39,833 bases of DNA, from positions 1-39,833 of the forward strand of contig JAEEIV010000050.1 in assembly GCA_016281555.1 (NCBI GenBank). The letters are read 5' to 3'. Below are positions 34,192 to 39,833 of the stretch, one piece after another (the first letter of the stretch is position 1; each line of letters starts with the position of its first letter). The translations under genes and the position numbers were made by a program. The notes beneath the pieces were generated by a model, which was not told the DNA's origin, searched no databases, and saw nothing but the letters and a program-made list of their open reading frames with translations. Source of the stretch: Lachnospiraceae bacterium. GTDB taxonomy: Bacteria > Bacillota > Clostridia > Lachnospirales > Lachnospiraceae.

Positions 34192-35580
34192 TCAATCGTC
34201 GATCTCCTGCTTTCCGGCGAGAGTATCGCCGTCTGCATCCTCGATCTCTTCAAACTCGATCGTGCCGGTTTCGACGATCTCTCCGGAACGATCGGCCGTT
34301 TTCTCCTCTTTCACGGGTTTTTCCCTCTTCTCTCGCTTCGCCTTCGCTTTCTTGCCCTTCACGAGCACGGCAATGAGCGTCGCGATCGCAGCGCCGAGCA
34401 GGAAGGAAAAACCGGCGATGGCAATGAGTCGTTTCAGGTTTTCGAAGTCTGTGAAAGATCCGTCGCTTCTCCCTTTTTCAGGAGCAGTCTCTCGACCGGC
34501 GGAACCTTCATCCGACGCTTCCGTCTCTTCGGATTCCGAATCGCTTTCCTCGGAAGATTCCGACGTACCGGCGGGACCGTCGTCGACCCAGTCGCTGTTC
34601 AGATAAGCATACGGGAAGTACTCGCCCGTTTCTGTGTTCAGATAGAAGAATTCGGGTTTCGTACCGTCTTCCGTCATTCCGTAAACAAGATACACGTTCC
34701 GGTCGAGCCCGCCTGCTTTCAACGCGAGGATCTCATTCTCATTGACCGAAAAATCAACCTCACGGAAGTTTTCCGGAAGACGGATCGTATTGTCACGGAT
34801 CAGTAAATACAGGTATTTGTGATCTCCGCCGTCACCGTTTTCATCGGGAAGCATGTATTTCACATACGTTGCCTCGCCGATCTCACTCGGCCGTGTGCGT
34901 TCCACCTCGGATTCTGATTCCGCGACGGATTCGTCGATGCTGGCCTGAATTGATTCTTCCTCGTAAATCGATTCCTTGATGCTTTCGTCGATCGAAGCGG
35001 CAATCGAGATCTCGACGGCGCGGCTTTCGGCAATGGAGGCATCGATGGACGCCTGTCTCGCCGCTTCCTGACGGATCCGTTCCTGTTCGGCCGCCCACGC
35101 GGCTTCCGCCTGGGCCCGTTCCTCTGCTGTCCGGACGCGGACGCTGACCGATGCCGACGCCTGTGACGTGGCCGTCAGTTCATTCGGATCCTTCGAAGAA
35201 CAAGTGGCGGTAAAACGGAACGTCTTGGTTCCGGCGCTGGTCAGTTTCACGCGAATGACGAAATTCCAGCCGTTCGCGGCATTGATGCCGTAAAACAAAC
35301 CGGTCGCAGGCCGGAAATCAGCGATCGAACCTGCCTGGATCGAGGCGCCGTCGGCAAAGAACTGCCCTTCGACGTCGAAACTCTTGTCCGAATAGATGAC
35401 GAGCTGGAGATTGATCTCCTCTCCGATGTCGTACACGTTTTTCGGCTGAATGACCGCCAATGCCCCGCTCGCATTGATCGCCTTCGCTTCGGGCGGTGCG
35501 ATCAGGACGAGACCGAGAAGCAGGATCGCAATGATGCCTGCCTCGGTGAGCTTTTTCAAGATTGAGTTTCTTCTTTTCAT
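34192..35580 (-). CDS. Membrane-anchored surface protein with cohesin/Ig-like domain
   Basis: A 462-residue protein. Signal peptide with cleavage after PPEAKA (residue 34); a beta-rich domain (about 37-150) with the look of a cohesin or Ig-like fold (GEEINLQLVIYSDKSFDVEG, then a SAGTKTFRFTATC strand pattern); a charged helical segment with SI-repeats (about 150-225; SIDASIAES, SIAASIDESIKESI); a second beta region (about 235-335); an acidic Ser/Glu linker; a transmembrane segment (about 384-407); and a basic then acidic cytoplasmic tail of about 55 residues. So the bulk faces outward. It starts 2 nt after the glucosaminidase stop with AGAGG inside that gene. The family is not certain; a docking receptor for the neighbouring dockerin is an inference. 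Confidence 0.72.
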   Translation of the reverse strand: MKRRNSILKKLTEAGIIAILLLGLVLIAPPEAKAINASGALAVIQPKNVYDIGEEINLQLVIYSDKSFDVEGQFFADGASIQAGSIADFRPATGLFYGINAANGWNFVIRVKLTSAGTKTFRFTATCSSKDPNELTATSQASASVSVRVRTAEERAQAEAAWAAEQERIRQEAARQASIDASIAESRAVEISIAASIDESIKESIYEEESIQASIDESVAESESEVERTRPSEIGEATYVKYMLPDENGDGGDHKYLYLLIRDNTIRLPENFREVDFSVNENEILALKAGGLDRNVYLVYGMTEDGTKPEFFYLNTETGEYFPYAYLNSDWVDDGPAGTSESSEESDSESEETEASDEGSAGRETAPEKGRSDGSFTDFENLKRLIAIAGFSFLLGAAIATLIAVLVKGKKAKAKREKREKPVKEEKTADRSGEIVETGTIEFEEIEDADGDTLAGKQEIDD

Positions 35581-35582
35581 GA

Positions 35583-37748
35583 CTACCTCTGAGGAACGGT
35601 CGGGATGTCCTTCAAAATGTATGCGCCGATGATCGTAATGTCCAGAATGTTCACCTTTCCGTCGCCGTTCACGTCAGCCCTGAGCAGGCTGTTTCCGGTC
35701 AGTTGAATGTCTTTCAGGATGTATGCGCCGATCAACGTAATGTCTTTGATGTTCCACACGCCGTCGCCGTTCACGTCCCCGTAAAGAAGCGTCGGCTGCG
35801 GTTCCGTCGAAGGCTCCGGCCCGGATGTCGAAGAACTTTCCTCCGTGGGATCCGTCCCGCCGGGTTCTTCCGACCCGGAAGGTTCTTCGGTTCCCGAAGG
35901 ATCCGGAGTTCCGGACGGTTCTTCGGTTTCATCGCTTCCGGACGGCTCTTCACTTTCGGAAGGTGTCACTTTCTCCTCCCGGAACACGGAGAAGGAATAC
36001 TGTGCCGAATCGCCGTTTTCCGCCGTGGACGTCACGGTCACGGTCGTCTTTCCGACTTCAAAATACACTTCGGCGGAATGAGAGCCGAATTCCTGTCCGG
36101 ATTCGGTGAACGTGGTCTTTTGCCAGACGATCGGCATGACTATGCCGTCGTGTTCTATCGATGCGGTGACCTTAGTGGTCGGCGCATAAGAAACGATCTG
36201 GAGCGACGAGGAGGCGCGGTCGATAAAAGCGGTACCGTAAGAGAACCGGTCCATGTCGAATCCGTCCAGTTTGGTGCCGTTCACGTAGATCCCGCCGAGT
36301 TTGTAATTCGGATTCCCGTCCTTCGTCGGTCGGGGATTTGATGCTGACATGTTTTCATATACCGGAATGAGGAAAGTATACTCTCCGCCCAATACATCAG
36401 CGCCGGCAAGCGAATTGTAAAGCATCCGGCATTCTGTCTGCGGTGCTGTCAGATTCTGCATGTACTGTCCCCAAAACAGGCGGCTTTGTTGTCCTGCAGG
36501 CGGAACGATTACGTTGAATTTCTGCAGATAATACGTGGTCTGACCGCGGGAAATGTATTCGTTCATATATTTCTGAGCGCCGCCGAGCAATGCCTTGTAT
36601 CTCGTATTCCAGCCGTTCGCATACGCCTCCCTTAGACCGTTCGTAAGGATTTCTTCAGGACTGGATCCGGAAGCACCGATGTTGAAATAGTTGTAATAGC
36701 CGCCGTTTACCGTTACGGTCTGTCCGTTTTTAACGACCGTAAACGCCTGAGTACCGGAAATCAGCGGACTGGTTCCGCCGCCATGCTCCTGCATGATGCG
36801 CGTCGCGATCACGGCCGCGTTCAGTCCAAGTTCATCCGCCACTCGCTGAATGGCCTCAGCATAAGTTAGGTAGTGCTTTACAATTATGGTTTCGGGAGGC
36901 ACAGGATCGGTTTCTGCTTCAGAAGAAGATTCCGGCGGTGCTTCGGAAGATGACGGCTCCTCAGGAGATTCCGATGGATTACCCTCACAAGAGGAAGCTT
37001 CTGTTTCGGAAGCGGCAATCGAAGCCGCAATGGATTCCGCTATGCTTTCCTCGATCGACGACTGCAGTGCGGCCTGCCGCTCAAGATACTCCTGATACGC
37101 GGGATTCGCAACTTCTTCCTCGTAATACAAATCCAATTCTTCTCCGGATTTTAACCAGTGAGGAACACCCTCACCGACTTTATTGACGATATTGTTTACT
37201 AGCCCCTGAGATAATGAGGAGTCGGCAACAGGGACGCTTGAATCCAAAAACTGAAAGATCTGAACATCATCGAAAAAGTTTCTCGGATCCATGCAGTAAC
37301 GCACAGCTTCTTCAGAAGCTTGATAGAATTTTCCACTTTCTAATGCGTGCCAGTAGTTTCCCTCCCAAATGAATGAACCGGGTATTTCGGTAGAATACCA
37401 TGAAGTCGTGATAGGGTACGTTAGTCCGGAAACATCCGGTTTATAATAGACCAGATTCCTCGTGGGATACATTTCCGCGTCCGTTTCGTAGAGACAGCGG
37501 TCAAAACTCAACGTGGTATAAAACGCCACGAATTTCCAGTTCGGATGCCTCGTGATCAGTGCATCAAGACCGGCCCAGTAACTCTCGGGAAAAACGTTAT
37601 GAATGCCAGCGACAGAACTCGCAACGGCTGATTTAGAACTTGCCGCATACGCCGGAGCGGTCTTCCGGACAAATGAAAAGACCGAAGCCGCCGTAAGCAA
37701 CACGGCCGCCGCGATCAATGCTGGCTTTTTCCGGAAAATCTGTTTCAA
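35583..37748 (-). CDS. Secreted glucosaminidase-like wall hydrolase with dockerin-like C-terminus
   Basis: A 721-residue protein from the preferred TTG start. Signal peptide (about 1-35, AYA-type site); helical region (about 50-215); SI-repeat (SIEESIAESIAASIAAS, about 231-247) and acidic Ser linker to about 288; endo-beta-N-acetylglucosaminidase-like core (about 293-450) with IMQEHGGG, Glu321 as probable catalytic acid, and YYNYFNIGA; a cadherin-like beta-sandwich (about 495-590); a PSE/GT-rich linker; and two EF-hand-like dockerin repeats (GDVNGDGVWNIKDITLIGAY and ADVNGDGKVNILDITIIGAY, about 657-715). The TTG is 5 nt after GGGAGG and begins MKQIFRKKPALIAAA. The upstream ATGs (37814 and 37808) coincide with the transcription start or lie just inside it. 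It heads a three-gene envelope operon. Confidence 0.85.
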   Translation of the reverse strand: MKQIFRKKPALIAAAVLLTAASVFSFVRKTAPAYAASSKSAVASSVAGIHNVFPESYWAGLDALITRHPNWKFVAFYTTLSFDRCLYETDAEMYPTRNLVYYKPDVSGLTYPITTSWYSTEIPGSFIWEGNYWHALESGKFYQASEEAVRYCMDPRNFFDDVQIFQFLDSSVPVADSSLSQGLVNNIVNKVGEGVPHWLKSGEELDLYYEEEVANPAYQEYLERQAALQSSIEESIAESIAASIAASETEASSCEGNPSESPEEPSSSEAPPESSSEAETDPVPPETIIVKHYLTYAEAIQRVADELGLNAAVIATRIMQEHGGGTSPLISGTQAFTVVKNGQTVTVNGGYYNYFNIGASGSSPEEILTNGLREAYANGWNTRYKALLGGAQKYMNEYISRGQTTYYLQKFNVIVPPAGQQSRLFWGQYMQNLTAPQTECRMLYNSLAGADVLGGEYTFLIPVYENMSASNPRPTKDGNPNYKLGGIYVNGTKLDGFDMDRFSYGTAFIDRASSSLQIVSYAPTTKVTASIEHDGIVMPIVWQKTTFTESGQEFGSHSAEVYFEVGKTTVTVTSTAENGDSAQYSFSVFREEKVTPSESEEPSGSDETEEPSGTPDPSGTEEPSGSEEPGGTDPTEESSSTSGPEPSTEPQPTLLYGDVNGDGVWNIKDITLIGAYILKDIQLTGNSLLRADVNGDGKVNILDITIIGAYILKDIPTVPQR

Positions 37749-37819
37749 CGCTTCCTCCCGGCTTTTACGCAGATTGGTTCCTTCCTGATGACGGACTGAT
37801 CCCTGCATATACATAATAA

Positions 37820-37848
37820 ACTATATCATAACACTCTTTCATCGTCAA
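37820..37848 (-). promoter_or_regulatory. Promoter of the dockerin/cohesin-like operon
   Basis: Minus-strand TTGACG (37848-37843), a 17-bp spacer and TATAGT (37825-37820). The expected start near 37813 falls on the upstream ATG at 37814, which argues for initiation at the TTG 65 nt downstream. Confidence 0.85.
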
Positions 37849-37895
37849 CATAATTTTAACAGGTTTGTAATAATTTTGAAACAATCTCCCTGACA

Positions 37896-37924
37896 GAAAA
37901 AAACGGAGCACTTGCACCCCGTTT
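37896..37924 (-). terminator. Terminator of the dnaJ/S51 operon
   Basis: The stem AAACGG/CCGTTT (37901-37906 with 37919-37924), with further weak pairs inside, is followed by seven T residues on the minus strand (37903-37897). It lies 26 nt past the S51 gene stop. Confidence 0.75.
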
Positions 37925-37950
37925 CATAACACTCTAACTTCCTGCCTCCG

Positions 37951-38646
37951 TCAGCACATGACCGTTTTTTTCAGAACGTCTTGCTCATACGTAAGTTCAT
38001 ACGCATGGGCGTCTTCAGAAACGCTGACGTAATATTCTTTTCCGTTGTCGAAAAAAAAGCCGGTTCCGTCCTCCAGAGCAATGCCCTTTTTCCCGAGGCC
38101 GCGGATCGCTTCATCGAAGCCCTTCCGCTCCCATGCGCCGTAATGCGGACAGAAAACCGCCGGATAGAGGTCGATCCCGGGACGGATCAGTTTACATGCC
38201 CAGTCATCCTTGCCGGAAAAACTTTCGCTGTCCGTAAAGCCGTCCGTAAACCAGCAGATCGCACCGGCCGACATTCCGGAAAGCACCGCGGAATCTTCTT
38301 CGAACACCCGCTTCAGTTTCGGGATCAGCCCGTATTCACGCCATTTTTTGAGCATGAATTCGGTGTTTCCGCCGCCGACGTAAACAACGTCTGCCCAGTC
38401 GAGCAGCGCATCAACTTCCGCTTCCGTATAGACGTTCCGGATGATCGACAGTTTCCTCACGACCGGTCCCGGTGCCACTCTCTTAAAGGATTTCTTGCAG
38501 CTCGTCAGCGGATTTGTGGAATCTTCCGCCGCTGTGCCGATAAAGAGTACGTTCGGCACTTCCTTGCCGGAAAGCCGAACGATCTCTTTCTGTAACGGAT
38601 CCGTTTCTTCAAACGTTCCGCCGCCTATGGCAGCAAATCTTCCCAT
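37951..38646 (-). CDS. Peptidase S51-type (PepE/cyanophycinase-like) serine hydrolase
   Basis: A 231-residue protein of the S51/class-I glutaminase-like fold. The start IGGGTF, FIGTAA, the VYVGGGNTEFML loop, the nucleophile elbow GMSAGA (Ser126) and a later FCPHYGAW holding the catalytic-region His are visible. E. coli PepE of this family cleaves Asp-X dipeptides. No signal peptide. The ATG at 38646 is one base past the dnaJ stop, with only a weak GGGA upstream, so its translation is probably coupled to dnaJ. It may clear small peptides; the substrate is not shown. Confidence 0.87.
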   Translation of the reverse strand: MGRFAAIGGGTFEETDPLQKEIVRLSGKEVPNVLFIGTAAEDSTNPLTSCKKSFKRVAPGPVVRKLSIIRNVYTEAEVDALLDWADVVYVGGGNTEFMLKKWREYGLIPKLKRVFEEDSAVLSGMSAGAICWFTDGFTDSESFSGKDDWACKLIRPGIDLYPAVFCPHYGAWERKGFDEAIRGLGKKGIALEDGTGFFFDNGKEYYVSVSEDAHAYELTYEQDVLKKTVMC

Positions 38647-38647
38647 A

Positions 38648-39784
38648 TCAGTCGTTCCCGGACGGATTCTCACCCATCGTCTTCGCAAATTCGCGAAGCG
38701 CGGCCTTCTGCTTCCGGTTCAGCACCGTCGGCGTTTCCACGGTCAGAATGAGATAATGGTCGCCCCGCTCATTGGCATTGCGGACGTTCGGAATGCCCTT
38801 GCCGCGAAGACGCACTTTCGTACCGGTCTGTGTTCCGGCCTTGACCGTATATTCCACTTGCCCGTCCACGGTCTTCACGACGATCGGACCGCCGAGCGCG
38901 GCAATGGTGAACGGGATCTTCTCTTCCGTGTAGACGTCCATGCCGTCCCGTTCAAAACGGTTGCTGCCGCCGACGATGATCTCTACAAGAAGGTCGCCTC
39001 TCTGACCGCCGTTCACACCCGGCTCGCCTTTTCCGAAAAGGCGTACCGCCTGCCCGGTCTCAATGCCGGCCGGGATCGTGACGGACAAGGTCTTCCTCTC
39101 GGTCTTATATCCGCTACCGCGGCAGGACGGACATTTTTCACGGATGATCGTGCCTGTGCCGTTACAATCCGGACAGGGCTGGACGCTCTGCATCATGCCG
39201 AACATGGTACGCTGCGTCATCGCCACCTGGCCCTTGCCGCCGCATTTCTGGCAGGTTTCCTTCGAAGTGCCGGGTTTCGCTCCCGTTCCGTGACAGGTCT
39301 CGCATTCTTCCTTCAGGTTCACTGTGATGTTCTTCGTACAGCCTTTCACCATTTCATCGAAGGTGATACGGACTTCCGTGCGAAGATTCGCGCCCCTCGC
39401 GGGAGAATTGCCGTTCGCGCTTCTGGAAGAACGTCCGAAGCCGCCGAAACCGCCGAAACCGCCGCCGAAGAGATCGCCGAAAATGTCGCCGAACATACTG
39501 CCGAGATCCTGCGTGTTCGTAAAATCGAAGCCGCCGAAACCGCCGGCACCGTCAGAAAAGGCCGCAAACCCGTACTGGTCGTACTGTTTCCGTTTTTCCG
39601 GATCCGACAACACGCCGTAGGCTTCCGAAGCTTCCTTGAACTTCGCTTCCGCGTCCTTATCGCCCGGATTCGCGTCCGGATGATACTTTTTGGCAAGCGT
39701 TCTGTATGCTTTTTTGATTTCGGCGTCGTCCGCCGTCTTGGCTACACCGAGGACCTCGTAGTAGTCCCTTTTTTGTTCTGCCAT
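38648..39784 (-). CDS. dnaJ: Chaperone DnaJ (Hsp40)
   Basis: A 378-residue type I DnaJ. J domain with the HPD motif (35-37) that stimulates DnaK ATPase; Gly/Phe-rich region (about 78-120, many GGF repeats); zinc domain with four CxxCxGxG repeats (161-164, 178-181, 204-207, 218-221); and C-terminal substrate-binding domain. The start at 39784 ([16 protein letters not shown]) has GAGG a few bases upstream. In Firmicutes dnaJ usually follows grpE-dnaK; those would be just outside the right edge. The next gene downstream is the S51 peptidase. Confidence 0.98.
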   Translation of the reverse strand: MAEQKRDYYEVLGVAKTADDAEIKKAYRTLAKKYHPDANPGDKDAEAKFKEASEAYGVLSDPEKRKQYDQYGFAAFSDGAGGFGGFDFTNTQDLGSMFGDIFGDLFGGGFGGFGGFGRSSRSANGNSPARGANLRTEVRITFDEMVKGCTKNITVNLKEECETCHGTGAKPGTSKETCQKCGGKGQVAMTQRTMFGMMQSVQPCPDCNGTGTIIREKCPSCRGSGYKTERKTLSVTIPAGIETGQAVRLFGKGEPGVNGGQRGDLLVEIIVGGSNRFERDGMDVYTEEKIPFTIAALGGPIVVKTVDGQVEYTVKAGTQTGTKVRLRGKGIPNVRNANERGDHYLILTVETPTVLNRKQKAALREFAKTMGENPSGND

Positions 39785-39833
39785 ATGCTGCCTCTGTTCG
39801 CGAAACTCCGGAGGCCCGGCATTGCCGTCCTCC

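Overview
The window looks like chromosomal DNA of a Bacillota member, probably an uncultured Clostridia. The evidence is the gene order rplU-prp-rpmA-obg-yhbY-yqeK-rsfS, a ribosomal protein L27 with the Prp-cleaved N-terminal extension, a ThiT-type thiamine importer under a TPP riboswitch, the clostridial radical-SAM/DUF2344 pair, consensus sigma-A promoters with 17-bp spacers, strong AGGAGG-type ribosome binding sites and a dockerin-like module. No genus can be named from the sequence. TGA is used as a stop. I see no rRNA, CRISPR array, transposase, integrase or phage gene.

Layout. 1-11300: a tRNA-Thr gene; a cytoplasmic neutral-ceramidase-like hydrolase on the plus strand; then, convergent to it and sharing a terminator, a giant 2,522-residue repetitive surface protein encoded downstream of a second, lipoprotein copy of the ceramidase-like hydrolase. 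11300-17200: acetate kinase and a membrane-anchored peptidoglycan amidase on the minus strand, divergent from a GtrA-YfhO pair on the plus strand. The two divergent promoters are bracketed by a perfect 13-nt inverted repeat that lies in both 5' leaders. 17200-20930: the ribosome-assembly operon rplU-prp-rpmA-obg-yhbY-yqeK-rsfS, with a hairpin between rpmA and obg and without the expected nadD. 20930-24540: thiT-thiN-alpha/beta hydrolase-lipoprotein behind a TPP riboswitch with a complete promoter and a terminator-like hairpin. 24540-26995: divergent RraA-like and M81 (MlrC-like) genes. 27000-30260: rRNA pseudouridine synthase, TIGR03960-like radical SAM protein and DUF2344 protein. 30330-33000: rpsO-pnp. 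33000-37850: a three-gene envelope operon (dockerin-bearing glucosaminidase, membrane-anchored cohesin-like protein, serine hydrolase). 37890-39833: dnaJ followed by a translationally coupled S51-type peptidase.

How the genes fit together. Housekeeping blocks (ribosome assembly, RNA decay, chaperone, acetate production) alternate with envelope functions: wall hydrolases, glycosylation-type membrane proteins, lipoproteins and large surface proteins. The most unusual parts are the giant beta-helix protein flanked by two ceramidase-like enzymes, and the adjacent genes for a dockerin-bearing wall hydrolase and a membrane-anchored cohesin-like protein that share an unusual Ser-Ile repeat. A self-contained surface-docking unit is a reasonable but untested reading of the latter. 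I found no convincing new defence or mobile system.
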